Origin: Bog-950 sp035299425
GTDB lineage: Bacteria; Bacteroidota; Bacteroidia; Chitinophagales; LD1
Reading direction: 5' to 3'
Length of the DNA: 64,000 nt
Assembly: GCA_035299425.1 (NCBI GenBank)
Contig: DATGWP010000160.1
Location: 11,129 to 75,128 of the forward strand
This document shows, one piece after another, positions 8,565 through 18,188 of this stretch (positions within the stretch are counted from its first letter, which is position 1; each line of letters opens with the position of its first letter). Below the pieces are notes generated by a model, which was given only the letters and a program-made list of their open reading frames with translations, was not told the DNA's origin and did not search any database. The translations under genes were made by a program, and so were the position numbers.

Positions 8565-9221
8565 ATGCACTTTCTGGCCCATTACTTTACCGAGTTACCC
8601 CAAAATGACCCTTTGTTTGTTGTGGGCCTTGCCATACCTGATTTGGCTCCCCGCTTCACCAAAGCATACAACTCAAACATTGTTAAACACATGCCTTCCA
8701 CAAGTCACGCTTTGAAACAGATTCATTTGGGAATCGTTCAACACTTTGGAGCCGATAAGAGATTTCATAATGCCGCCCCGTTTTTGAAGGAGGTCACACT
8801 TGCTATACAATCCTTTGTAGATGCGGGTTTGAGCCGGGAGAGGTTACGATTATCTGTTATAGCCCATATAGCGGTAGAGATGTTAATTGACAGACAGATT
8901 ATGCTGGAAAATGAAGGGGTTTGTGATGATTATTACGCCTTAGTTGACCGTGCCGACGAGGAATTTATAGGTCAATATTTTGACCTATTTTCATTGCAGG
9001 TTGAAAAGCAGATTTTTTTGCGTAATTTTCAGTTTTACAAGCAAAAGCGTTTCCTGCTCTTGTTTACGGAACTTGAGAGTATTGTAGAGGGATTGAACAA
9101 AATTTATGGGTCGGTTACCAAAATAGAGTTTACAGCTGATGAAAAGCGTAGGTTTTTAATTGGTTTACACAATATAGACAGTAGATTGCGTTATAGCTGG
9201 CAGGAAATTTTGAACCTTTAA
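8565..9221 (+). CDS. AcpH-like helical protein of unknown function
   Basis: 218 residues, mostly alpha-helical. The start MHFLAHYF, the phrase GIVQHFGADKRFHN and later HIAVEML give a spaced set of His and Asp residues. The pattern recalls acyl-carrier-protein phosphodiesterase (AcpH) and the related HD-like or zinc phospholipase-C-like hydrolases, in which GxxxHxxxDxxFH carries metal ligands. The similarity is to the pattern only, so a catalytic role is an inference. Its stop lies 3 bases before the PorV/PorQ-like gene, so it is probably the first gene of that operon. It might act on a lipid or acyl group linked to outer-membrane protein maturation, but nothing in the sequence proves this. 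Confidence 0.55.
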   Translation: MHFLAHYFTELPQNDPLFVVGLAIPDLAPRFTKAYNSNIVKHMPSTSHALKQIHLGIVQHFGADKRFHNAAPFLKEVTLAIQSFVDAGLSRERLRLSVIAHIAVEMLIDRQIMLENEGVCDDYYALVDRADEEFIGQYFDLFSLQVEKQIFLRNFQFYKQKRFLLLFTELESIVEGLNKIYGSVTKIEFTADEKRRFLIGLHNIDSRLRYSWQEILNL

Positions 9222-9224
9222 TTT

Positions 9225-10337
9225 ATGATGAAAAAAAGCGGACTTGTTATCCTTGTTTTACTTTGTTGTTCAGGTGCATTTGCCCAGGTAGTGCGTAAAT
9301 ACAGCAATGAATTTTTGAACATTGGTGTAGGTGCCCGCGGGCTGGCCATGAGCAATGCCCAGGTAGCCACAACTGGCGATGCTTATTCTAACTACTATAA
9401 CCCGGCAGGGTTGGTGCATATACCCAACACCTTTCAGATAGGTATAATGCACAGCGAGTATTTTGCCGGTATAGCCAAATACGATTATGTATCGCTGGCA
9501 GTACCCGTTAAGGCGCAAAAAAGCGTTATAGGCTTTTCTTTCTTCCGCTTTGGGGTAGATGATATTCCCAACACCCTTTTCCTGGTGCAGCCAGATGGTA
9601 GTGTAGATTACAGCAAGATTACCTCTTTCAGCGCTGCCGATTATGCCTTTATGTTTCACTACGCACAGGCGCTGCCTGTTAAAGGCCTTAGCCTGGGTGG
9701 TAGTGCCAAAGTTATTTATCGCCACATAGGTAAGTTTGCCAAGGCTTACGGTTTTGGTATCGACCTTGGTTTGCAATACCGCCTTAAGCAATGGCGCTTT
9801 GGTTTAATGGCCCGCGATATCACCAGCACCTTCGATGCCTGGAATATCAATTTCAGCGAAGCCGAAAAACAAGCCCTGCTGCAAGCAAATAATGCCCTGC
9901 CGCAAAACAGCCTTGAAATTACCACGCCCACTATACAGTTAGGTGTAGCCTACGATGCCAACATCAAAAACAAATTCTTTATTACACCAGAGGTAAACTT
10001 CTCGCTTACTACCGATGGTAAGCGCAACGTATTAATAGCCGCCAAGCCTATAAGCATTGATATGAACGCCGGCCTTGAGCTTAAATACGTGCCTGCCAAA
10101 GATATTGATGTGTGTATACGTGCCGGTGTAGGCAACCTGCAGCGCTCTACCGATGAGCTTGGAAAAAAACGCTTTACTGTAGCGCCCAACATTGGCGCCG
10201 GCGTACATGTAAAAATCATTTCACTGGATTACGCGCTTACCAACCTTACTACCATTAAGGATAAGGATGGCGGTGCAGGTTTGTATTCGCACGTAATATC
10301 GTTACGGTTAGACATAAATAAAAAACAGAAGGATTAG
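9225..10337 (+). CDS. PorV/PorQ-family outer-membrane protein
   Basis: A 370-residue outer-membrane beta-barrel with signal peptide (KKSGLVILVLLCCSGAFAQ). The N-terminal part after cleavage, YSNEFLNIGVGARGLAMSNA followed by DAYSNYYNPAGL, is the hallmark of the PorV/PorQ (UPF0164, FadL-like) family of T9SS shuttle or attachment-complex proteins. These proteins carry cargo from the translocon to the PorU sortase. The remaining sequence alternates in amphipathic strands up to a final SLRLDI strand. The next gene encodes a PorU2-like protease, which supports a partner role. Two ATGs open the gene at 9225 and 9228. Which of PorV, PorQ or a third paralogue it is remains open. Confidence 0.8.
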   Translation: MMKKSGLVILVLLCCSGAFAQVVRKYSNEFLNIGVGARGLAMSNAQVATTGDAYSNYYNPAGLVHIPNTFQIGIMHSEYFAGIAKYDYVSLAVPVKAQKSVIGFSFFRFGVDDIPNTLFLVQPDGSVDYSKITSFSAADYAFMFHYAQALPVKGLSLGGSAKVIYRHIGKFAKAYGFGIDLGLQYRLKQWRFGLMARDITSTFDAWNINFSEAEKQALLQANNALPQNSLEITTPTIQLGVAYDANIKNKFFITPEVNFSLTTDGKRNVLIAAKPISIDMNAGLELKYVPAKDIDVCIRAGVGNLQRSTDELGKKRFTVAPNIGAGVHVKIISLDYALTNLTTIKDKDGGAGLYSHVISLRLDINKKQKD

Positions 10338-10391
10338 TATATCAAGCAAGGTGCAGGAAGGATGCATCATTTGGAACCCAAAAGTAATTGC

Positions 10392-13300
10392 ATGAAAAAA
10401 ATTTTACTCTTCTTCTTTTTACTAGCCGGTATAGCTGGTGTGCAAGCGCAGCCTACGTATGGTAATGAATGGGTAGACGCCACGCGACCGCATTACAAAT
10501 TTACCAGCAGATTTACTGCTATACACCGGATTAGTTATAACGCCCTTTTAGCTCATATACCTAACTTGCAATTAATCAGTAAGAATTCTTTCGTGCTTTT
10601 TCGCAACGGCAAGGCTCTTCCAATTTACATCTCCGGTACAGGTACCACAATGACATCCAACGACTATATTGAGTTTTATGGCATAGGTAATACGGGAGAT
10701 ATAGACTCACTTTTTTATCGCACTGCCGATGATCAGATAAACCCCGATATAAGCCTGTTTACAGATGAAGCAGTATATTTTCTTACAACCAATAACTTGC
10801 CTAATAACCCACGGCTGACATTTGCATCGAACAATCTGACCAATCACCCTCCTAAAGATGAATACTATATGCACCGGGAGAAGGTTACTTACAATACAGC
10901 AAACCGCATGTATTACCCCGGTAAGTATTACTCGGTAGGGCAAACAGAAACCTACAAACCCATTTATGATATAGGAGAAGGCTACACCGACAAGTTTTTC
11001 TTTGGGGTTCCGCTTTCCGTAACACTTAGCGATATTTATACACAAGGGCCTAATGCTATTTTCCGTACTAATTACACTAACAATTCGTACGAACAGCACA
11101 ATGTTCGCATACGGCTAAACAATAACCAGGTATACCCTGCCAGCGGCACCCAAGATGCTTACGGGTTTAAACTTAACCGGGTAGAAGTACCGGTATCCAC
11201 CTCCGTTTTAGTAAACGGAACCAATACTTTTGAGTATAACGATATTGGCCCTGCAACCAGTTCTCACAAAAATGTGATAGGCTCAGTATCTCTTGAGTAT
11301 CCCCGACAATTTACTTTTAATACCAATGGAATTTCTATTGAGCTGGATAGTTCGTCATCCAATAAATACATTGAAATAAATGCTTTCGACAATAGTTCGC
11401 AGCTTTTGTTGTATGATGTAACCAATGGCAGGATTTACCGCGCAAATGAAGCAGCCGGCGTATATCCTGCTAAATTTAACCTGGAACCTTCTGCGCTTAA
11501 GCGACAAGTAGTAATACGTGCTGACAATGTAGGCGCGGTGCGTGCCGTAACTGCCAGCGACATTACACCTGTAAACTTTACCGATTTTACCAATACCAAT
11601 AACCAGGGTGAATATTACATTGTTACCCACAGTTCGTTACTGGCAGATGATGGTACCGGCAACTATTGGGTAGAAGAATACCGTAAATACCGCGACAGGC
11701 AGGAAAATCCCGCAACCGGCAAATTCACGCAGGCCCGAATTGTGGATATAGAACAGTTGTATGACCAGTTTGGGTATGGCATTCGTAAGTCACCCCTTGG
11801 CTTGCGTAACTTTATAAACTATATGGCCAAAAGCACGGCTATATCCCTCAAAACAAAGTACATTTTCCTGATAGGTAAAGGGCGTGAAGCGCCTTCCTAT
11901 CGCGACACTTTGTTTAACCCAACAGGCAGCGATGCATATGCCAAATGCCTTATTCCCACTTTTGGTTATCCGGGGTCGGATAACTTGTTGGCAGCGAGCC
12001 GCGAAAGCGATATACCCTGCGTAGCTATAGGGCGCCTGGCAGCCACCAATGTGGCACAGGTACGCGATTACCTGGCTAAGATTAAGCTGTATGAAGAGCA
12101 ACAAAATTCATACGTTTGTGCCCAGCCCATAGCGCCTAAAGACTGGCAGAAAAATGTGTTGCACTTTAGCGGGGGGACAACGCCCTCGGAGCAATTCATC
12201 TTTAAATATTATGTAGATAATTACCGGAAAATAGTAGAGGATTCTCTTTGGGGATGTACAGTTACCTCTTTTTCTAAAACAAGTAACAATCCTATTGATG
12301 TAAGCTTATCGCAGGTAATAAAGGATAAGATAAATGCCGGTGCAAGCTGGATAACCTTCTTTGGACACTCGGCTACCGGCGCCTTCGATTTTAGCATAGA
12401 CGAACCTGAAAACTATAACAACTCCCCTAAATTCCCTATAATATTATCCAATGGTTGTTTTTCCGGATTTATTCACGATGCCGGCGAGGGCTATAGCGAG
12501 CGATTTGTATTGGGCCCAGATAGAGGCGCCATAGCATTTATGGCTACTTCCAGCTTATCGGTGTCAAGCGGATTAAATAATTTTTCGGACCGCTTGTATA
12601 AAAACATCAGTGTAAATACTTATAACCAACCATTGGGCGATGGAGTTAAGAAAACGCTTTCCGATTTATTTTCGCAACAAAACCCGGCCATAGATGACTA
12701 CACCGCGGAGATTGCCTACGAAATGACCTTGCACGGCGACCCTGGTTTGAAACCGAACCAATATCCTAAGCCGGATTTTGCTATTGAGCCATCTTCGGTG
12801 TTTACCACGCCTGTTACTGTGGACGCAGCATCCGATTCATTTGATATAAATGTTGTGGTAACCAATCTTGGCAAATCGTTCATACGTACTATTGATGCAG
12901 CGATTGATACGGCAACCAGAGATACTATTTCTGTATCTTTAAAAAGGACCATTTTTGATGCCGGCAATAATCCGGTTTACTACTACTACAGCAAAAAAAT
13001 GCTTGCCCCATTTTATAAAGACACTATAAAGTTTACTTTGCCTGTAACTATCTCTACACTTGGCTATGGGCAAAACCTGTTTGAACCCATGGTAGATGCG
13101 GGGTTTGCTGTAGTTGAAATGGCGGAGTGTAACAACACCCTTACAGCCCCCTTTACTACGTACATACAAAGCGATGATGTAATTCCCATCTATCCTTACG
13201 AATTTGCCATAGTGCCTGAAAAGGGGGTTACTTTAAAAGCATCAACAGTTAATCCATTTGCACCTTTGCGCGCGTACCGCATACAAATTGACACCAGCGA

Positions 13301-15599
13301 ACTATTTAACAGCCCTAAAAAGAGAGAAACAGTAGTTACTCAGGTGGGCGGTGTAGTGCGCTGGACTACCGATGCTGCTTATTACGAGAAAGATAGTACT
13401 GTTTATTATTGGCGGATACAGCGAGATACAGCAAACGCCGGTTGGCACTACAGTTCTTTTATATACCTGCAGGGTGAATACCCCGGCTGGAACCAGTCGC
13501 ACCAGTATCAATACTTAAAGGATAGTTATCAGAATATGCGGTTAGATTCTACCGACCGTATATTCAAATTTCCATCGAATAGTAATAATATACATGTACG
13601 CACAGGTGTGGCCAATGCGGCTCATCCCAATGGCAATGTAGATTACAGTACCCTGGGCTGGGATTACAATAACTACAACGAATACAGATACCGCATGGGT
13701 GGTTGTGGTTATCTAAGCGGTGGCCTTACATTTGCAGTAATAGATCCCGTAACCGGTTTGCCATGGATAAGCCATAATTATAACCCCGATAATTATGGCG
13801 ACCATATGGAGAATGTACATTGCGCAGGCAAAGGTGACCAACCGGGTTTCGATTTTCCAACCACTGGCACCAACGGATTAACCGGAAAATCATGGTCTAC
13901 CGAAATTGATGAATTTATTGATACCATACCGGCCGGACACTATGTGCTTGTATACTCGGTAAATTTCCCGGCATACACCAGTTGGGATGCCACACTTGTA
14001 ACAGCCTTAGGTAAAATTGGTTTTGTAGCACAACCATTTACCAGCGGTGCGGTAGACGGGCATCTTGTGTACTTTACACAAAAGGGCAATCCTAACTACA
14101 ATAGCTTTCTAAGTACCAGCAATGGTGCATTTTCTATCATTGACACCTCCTTTAACTTTGCAGGAAGTTGGTTCCAGGGAAATTTCACCTCTCCAAAAAT
14201 TGGCCCCGCTGTAGAATGGCGCAGCGTACATTGGGAGCGGCAGGCACTAAACGGTGTAAACACCGATCAGGATTCGCTGGATATAATTGGTGTAAAAGCC
14301 GATGGCGAAGATACTTTGCTGTTAACCACGGGTACTGCTAATAATCTATTCTACAATGGCGGGCCTACTATTGATCCGGTGTTATTCCCTTATTTAAAAT
14401 TGCGCCTGCGTACGGTAGATGCCACCTTGTACACCCCTACCCAACTTTACTACTGGAGGGTGCTTTACAAAAAGCCACCAGAGGCAGCTATTAACCCCGC
14501 CGCAGTAGCTACGCTTAACTATACCCCTAACGTAATACAAGGGTCCAATTTCCACTTAGAAATTCCTCTGGAGAATGTTACGGAAGTACCTATGGATAGC
14601 ATGCTTACTAAGTATGTAATACGCGATGCTTTACTCAATAATATAAACTTTAACATCCGGTATGATTCGCTACCCGGCCTGCAAACCATGATGCTGGTGC
14701 TGGACCAGCCGGTAACAGCTAATAATTATTTGGGGCTTAACCGGGTAATTATAGAGGCAAACCCTGATAATGACCAAATAGAGCAATACCACTTTAACAA
14801 CATTGCTGAACTTAATTTTAATGTAACGGGTGATAAGATTAATCCGCTGCTTGACGTTACTTTTGATAACCAGCATATACTCAATGGTGATATTATTTCG
14901 GCCAAGCCAACTATTTTAATAACCCTGAAGGATGAAAACAAATACCTGGCCCTCAATAATTCGGACCTGATAGATGTATACATTAAATATCCGGGAGCGG
15001 CAGAGCCAACTAAAATGATATATGATGATGTTATCATGAAATTTTACCCGGCTGATTCTAACACCCTGGCTGTAAGCAACAAAGCACAGGTAGAACTTAA
15101 ACCTATATTTACCACAGATGGAACGTATGAGTTGCTTGTAAAAAACCGCGACCGCAGCGGCAATAACAGCGCTACTACCGATGCACGTTTTCAGGGCACA
15201 CCGGCTACTTTCTTCGATTATAAAATATCGTTTGAGGTAATTACCAAGGCCATGGTTACCAATGTGCTTAACTACCCTAACCCATTCACTACTTCTACCA
15301 AATTTGTGTTTACCATTACCGGCAGCGAGGTTCCCGATGTTTTCAAAATCCAGATAATGAATATAAAAGGCACGGTGGTTAAAGAAGTATTTAAAGAAGA
15401 GTTAGGCCCGCTGCATATAGGCAGAAACATTACTGAATATGCCTGGGATGGCCGCGACCAATACGGCGATTTACTAGCCAATGGTATCTATTTCTATCAT
15501 GTAGCTACAAGGCTGGAAGATAAAGAAATGGAAAAAATGAGCATGAGCTACGATAAATACTTCAAGAAAGGTTTTGGCAAAATGGCTATTATCAGATAA
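10392..15599 (+). CDS. PorU2-like gingipain-family (C25) T9SS sortase candidate
   Basis: A 1735-residue exported protein: signal peptide KKILLFFFLLAGIAGVQAQ, then a beta-rich N-terminal region and a C25 cysteine-protease domain at about residues 410-800. The catalytic pair is visible: His near residue 659 in FFGHSATGAFDF and Cys near 689 in LSNGCFSGF. Long Ig-like beta modules follow. The last ~110 residues (NYPNPF, YAWDGRDQYGDLLANGIYFYHV) form a FlgD/CHU_C-like fold instead of a cleaved cargo tail. Classical PorU is about 1100-1300 residues; this longer layout fits the PorU2 group. PorU removes cargo C-termini and links them to A-LPS. I use the ATG at 10392 because it opens the signal peptide; an ATG at 10362 would add ten unhelpful residues. 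It lies 54 bases after the PorV/PorQ-like gene. Confidence 0.82.
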   Translation: MKKILLFFFLLAGIAGVQAQPTYGNEWVDATRPHYKFTSRFTAIHRISYNALLAHIPNLQLISKNSFVLFRNGKALPIYISGTGTTMTSNDYIEFYGIGNTGDIDSLFYRTADDQINPDISLFTDEAVYFLTTNNLPNNPRLTFASNNLTNHPPKDEYYMHREKVTYNTANRMYYPGKYYSVGQTETYKPIYDIGEGYTDKFFFGVPLSVTLSDIYTQGPNAIFRTNYTNNSYEQHNVRIRLNNNQVYPASGTQDAYGFKLNRVEVPVSTSVLVNGTNTFEYNDIGPATSSHKNVIGSVSLEYPRQFTFNTNGISIELDSSSSNKYIEINAFDNSSQLLLYDVTNGRIYRANEAAGVYPAKFNLEPSALKRQVVIRADNVGAVRAVTASDITPVNFTDFTNTNNQGEYYIVTHSSLLADDGTGNYWVEEYRKYRDRQENPATGKFTQARIVDIEQLYDQFGYGIRKSPLGLRNFINYMAKSTAISLKTKYIFLIGKGREAPSYRDTLFNPTGSDAYAKCLIPTFGYPGSDNLLAASRESDIPCVAIGRLAATNVAQVRDYLAKIKLYEEQQNSYVCAQPIAPKDWQKNVLHFSGGTTPSEQFIFKYYVDNYRKIVEDSLWGCTVTSFSKTSNNPIDVSLSQVIKDKINAGASWITFFGHSATGAFDFSIDEPENYNNSPKFPIILSNGCFSGFIHDAGEGYSERFVLGPDRGAIAFMATSSLSVSSGLNNFSDRLYKNISVNTYNQPLGDGVKKTLSDLFSQQNPAIDDYTAEIAYEMTLHGDPGLKPNQYPKPDFAIEPSSVFTTPVTVDAASDSFDINVVVTNLGKSFIRTIDAAIDTATRDTISVSLKRTIFDAGNNPVYYYYSKKMLAPFYKDTIKFTLPVTISTLGYGQNLFEPMVDAGFAVVEMAECNNTLTAPFTTYIQSDDVIPIYPYEFAIVPEKGVTLKASTVNPFAPLRAYRIQIDTSELFNSPKKRETVVTQVGGVVRWTTDAAYYEKDSTVYYWRIQRDTANAGWHYSSFIYLQGEYPGWNQSHQYQYLKDSYQNMRLDSTDRIFKFPSNSNNIHVRTGVANAAHPNGNVDYSTLGWDYNNYNEYRYRMGGCGYLSGGLTFAVIDPVTGLPWISHNYNPDNYGDHMENVHCAGKGDQPGFDFPTTGTNGLTGKSWSTEIDEFIDTIPAGHYVLVYSVNFPAYTSWDATLVTALGKIGFVAQPFTSGAVDGHLVYFTQKGNPNYNSFLSTSNGAFSIIDTSFNFAGSWFQGNFTSPKIGPAVEWRSVHWERQALNGVNTDQDSLDIIGVKADGEDTLLLTTGTANNLFYNGGPTIDPVLFPYLKLRLRTVDATLYTPTQLYYWRVLYKKPPEAAINPAAVATLNYTPNVIQGSNFHLEIPLENVTEVPMDSMLTKYVIRDALLNNINFNIRYDSLPGLQTMMLVLDQPVTANNYLGLNRVIIEANPDNDQIEQYHFNNIAELNFNVTGDKINPLLDVTFDNQHILNGDIISAKPTILITLKDENKYLALNNSDLIDVYIKYPGAAEPTKMIYDDVIMKFYPADSNTLAVSNKAQVELKPIFTTDGTYELLVKNRDRSGNNSATTDARFQGTPATFFDYKISFEVITKAMVTNVLNYPNPFTTSTKFVFTITGSEVPDVFKIQIMNIKGTVVKEVFKEELGPLHIGRNITEYAWDGRDQYGDLLANGIYFYHVATRLEDKEMEKMSMSYDKYFKKGFGKMAIIR

Positions 15600-15625
15600 A
15601 GCAATTTCAGCTAAAGCCTACTAAA

Positions 15626-15663
15626 CAAAGCTCCTGAGTATCAACTCCGAGCTTTGTTTTTTT
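15626..15663 (+). terminator. Intrinsic terminator after the PorU2-like gene
   Basis: CAAAGCTC (15626-15633) pairs with GAGCTTTG (15649-15656), followed by a run of eight or more T. It closes the operon starting at 8565. Confidence 0.85.
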
Positions 15664-15801
15664 AGTCCAGCCAAAGTTAGGCCGAAAAAAGTCAGGTGTG
15701 GCGGCCCTTACTCACAGTGATTTTTCATAGGAGTCTGCAACATCACTACCACTCGACCCGTTATTTACTTTTTAATATACGATAAGAGGCTATGCCCATA
15801 C

Positions 15802-15835
15802 AAAAAAGCCACTACTTGAGCAAGTAGTGGCTTTT
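15802..15835 (-). terminator. Intrinsic terminator of the alpha ribosomal operon
   Basis: A perfect 15-base inverted repeat (15804-15818 and 15821-15835, core CCACTACTTG/CAAGTAGTGG). Read on the minus strand it runs into TTTTTTG just after the stem, 38 bases past the rplQ stop. The plus strand lacks a comparable T-tract. Confidence 0.88.
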
Positions 15836-15873
15836 GATGTGTATTAAATCCTTTTACAAGGATGTTTAGTAGC

Positions 15874-16419
15874 TTATTCTTCTGTAGCTGTATCGTCAGC
15901 AGCTTTCTTTTTCTTGGCAGCGGCTTTTTTCTTAGCTGGTGCTTTAGTAGCGCCTTCTTCGCCGGTTGCATCAGTTGCGGCAGCTTTCTTGGCAGAAGAA
16001 CGACGTGTCTTCTTCTTAGGCTCAGCAGCTACAGCTGTGTTCTTATTCTGCGTGTAAATTTCATTGAAGTCTACAAGTTCAATCATCGCCATTTCGGCAG
16101 CATCACCTGCACGGAAACCGGTTTTGATAACACGGGTATAACCACCCGGGCGGCTACCTACCTTAGGGCCTATTACATTGAAAAGCTCTGTTACAGCCAC
16201 TTTATCTTCCAGCGAGCTAAACACGATACGACGGTTGTGCGTAGTGTTGTCCTTGCTTTTAGAAATCATTGGCTCAATATAGCCTCTCAGCGCCTTGGCT
16301 TTAGCCAGAGTAGTGAAAATGCGCTTGTGTGTGATTAGGGCCACACCTAAGTTCATCATTAATGCATGACGGTGCGCTGTTTTTCTTCCCAGGTTATTTA
16401 CTTTATCTCCGTGTCTCAT
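15874..16419 (-). CDS. rplQ: Ribosomal protein L17
   Basis: 181 residues. The first ~115 match bacterial L17 (MRHGDKVNNLGRKTAHRHAL, KRIFTTLAKAKALRGYIEP, VGSRPGGYTRVIKTGFRAGDAAEMAMIEL), a large-subunit protein near the exit-tunnel side. The last ~60 residues are an Ala/Lys/Thr-rich low-complexity tail (KKTRRSSAKKAAA, AKKKAAAKKKKAA) absent from the short E. coli form and typical of Bacteroidota L17. It is the last gene of the alpha operon, 52 bases after rpoA, and is followed by a strong terminator. Confidence 0.97.
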   Translation of the reverse strand: MRHGDKVNNLGRKTAHRHALMMNLGVALITHKRIFTTLAKAKALRGYIEPMISKSKDNTTHNRRIVFSSLEDKVAVTELFNVIGPKVGSRPGGYTRVIKTGFRAGDAAEMAMIELVDFNEIYTQNKNTAVAAEPKKKTRRSSAKKAAATDATGEEGATKAPAKKKAAAKKKKAADDTATEE

Positions 16420-16471
16420 GACTTTCTTTTTATTCTAATTTTACTAATTACTATTTATTAATACCTGCAGC

Positions 16472-17464
16472 TTATTGCTCGTCAAGTTTAAATTTGGCAA
16501 GGTCCATACCGAAGCCTAATCCCTTTTCAATCAACAAAGCTTCTATTTCTACTAAAGACTTCTTACCGAAGTTGCGGAACTTCAACAGGTCGTTAGTGTT
16601 GAACTGTACCAATTCTTCAAGCGAGTTGATTTTAGCTGCTTTCAAGCAGTTGAAGGCGCGAACTGAAAGATCCAGATCTTCCAATGGGGTCTTCAATAAT
16701 TTGCGCATATGCAATACATGCTCGTCTACCATTTCGGTTTCAGTAGCTGCAGGGCTATCGAAGCTGATATGCTCGTCGGTAATCAGCATTAAGTGCTGAA
16801 TAAGAACACGAGAAGCTTCTTTAACTGCCTCTTCCGGATGAACTGTTCCATCGGTAGATACTTCAAGAACCAGTTTTTCGAAATCCACGCGCTGTTCTAC
16901 GCGGAAAGGCTCAACTGCATATTTTACATTCTTAATAGGCGTGTAGATAGCATCTACCGGAATAAACCCGATAGCGTGCTCTTTGCTATTCTCATCAGCC
17001 GGTACATAACCGCGGCCTTTGGTAATAGTAAGTTCAATTTCAAGGTTTACGCTGCTCTCCATGTTGCAGATAACCAAGTCCGGGTTCATTACCTGGTAAA
17101 CGTTGGTATGCTTTTCGATATGCTCGGCTTTGAAAGCTGTAGCATTCTTTAACGCGATATATATTTTCTCAGCAGCATTCTCATCATCCATTACTTTCTT
17201 CAAACGAACCTGCTTAAGGTTAAGTACGATTTCAGTTACATCTTCCAATACACCTTTGATAGTAGAAAACTCGTGGTCAACTCCGGTAATCTTGATACCG
17301 CTGATAGCATAACCTTCTAATGACGAAAGAAGAACTCTTCTTAAAGCATTACCAATAGTTACACCAAAGCCCGGCTCAAGAGGTTTGAATTCAAAAGTTC
17401 CTTCAAAATCGGTAGCTTTTTGTAAAGTGATTTTGTCGGGCTTTTGAAAGGTTAGTAGTGACAT
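16472..17464 (-). CDS. rpoA: RNA polymerase alpha subunit
   Basis: 330 residues. The N-terminal assembly domain begins with the FKPLEPGFGVTIGNALRRVL motif that contacts beta and beta-prime. A flexible linker near residue 235 leads to the C-terminal domain (LDLSVRAFNCLKAAKINSLEELV, FRNFGKKSLVEIEALL) with its helix-hairpin-helix that contacts DNA and activators. The protein is complete. It is sixth in the order infA-rpmJ-rpsM-rpsK-rpsD-rpoA-rplQ, the standard alpha operon. Confidence 0.98.
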   Translation of the reverse strand: MSLLTFQKPDKITLQKATDFEGTFEFKPLEPGFGVTIGNALRRVLLSSLEGYAISGIKITGVDHEFSTIKGVLEDVTEIVLNLKQVRLKKVMDDENAAEKIYIALKNATAFKAEHIEKHTNVYQVMNPDLVICNMESSVNLEIELTITKGRGYVPADENSKEHAIGFIPVDAIYTPIKNVKYAVEPFRVEQRVDFEKLVLEVSTDGTVHPEEAVKEASRVLIQHLMLITDEHISFDSPAATETEMVDEHVLHMRKLLKTPLEDLDLSVRAFNCLKAAKINSLEELVQFNTNDLLKFRNFGKKSLVEIEALLIEKGLGFGMDLAKFKLDEQ

Positions 17465-17536
17465 AGTTTATTTTGGATTTTATTATTATTAATAGTCTTA
17501 CTTCAACAGCAATAGCCCGTTGCCAGGCTTTGCTTA

Positions 17537-18142
17537 TTACTTAGAATACAATTCCACAATCAACTGCTCGTTGATGTTTTCTGGTATCTGGTCTCTTTCC
17601 GGAAACTCAAGGAAAGTACCTTCGGCAGCTTTTTCATCCAGTATTAGCCAGTTGAATTTTTTGCCTCTTTTAGCAATAGCATCTTGTACTACAGTAAGGT
17701 TTTTAGAACGCTCACGCAATGCAACTTTATCGCCAGGTGTTAAAGTGTAAGATGGAATATTTACGATGTGGCCGTTAACCGATACGTGCTTGTGCGATAC
17801 CAGCTGGCGCGCCTGCTGACGTGAAGCAGCTAGACCAAGACGGTAGATAGTGTTATCCAATCTTGCCTCAAGCAATTTGAACATGTTATCGCCGGTTACA
17901 CCTTTCTTGCGAGAAGCTTTCTCAAAAAGGTTACGGAACTGGCGCTCCAGCAAGCCGTAGGTATACTTTGCCTTTTGCTTTTCAGCTAGCTGCACAGCAT
18001 ATTCCGAAGCAGTTTTTCTTTTCTTAGATTGTCCGTGTTGTCCCGGTGGGTAGCTTCTCTTATCGAAGTATTTATCTTCTCCGAAAATTGCTTCTCCGAA
18101 CTTGCGGGCGATCTTAGTCTTGGGTCCTGTATATCTTGCCAT
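17537..18142 (-). CDS. rpsD: Ribosomal protein S4
   Basis: 201 residues, a primary 16S rRNA binder. The N-terminus MARYTGPKTKIARKFGEAIF and the S4 RNA-binding domain (LEARLDNTIYRLGLAASRQQARQLVSHKHVSVNGHIVNIPSY, residues ~90-135) are typical. The protein lacks the four-Cys zinc motif found in some S4 forms. In E. coli S4 represses its own operon; whether that holds here cannot be read from the sequence. It lies 46 bases downstream of rpsK and 72 bases ahead of rpoA. Confidence 0.98.
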   Translation of the reverse strand: MARYTGPKTKIARKFGEAIFGEDKYFDKRSYPPGQHGQSKKRKTASEYAVQLAEKQKAKYTYGLLERQFRNLFEKASRKKGVTGDNMFKLLEARLDNTIYRLGLAASRQQARQLVSHKHVSVNGHIVNIPSYTLTPGDKVALRERSKNLTVVQDAIAKRGKKFNWLILDEKAAEGTFLEFPERDQIPENINEQLIVELYSK

Positions 18143-18188
18143 TACTTATAATTGATAAACTGATTATTTGATTATTTCTTACTAAAAA

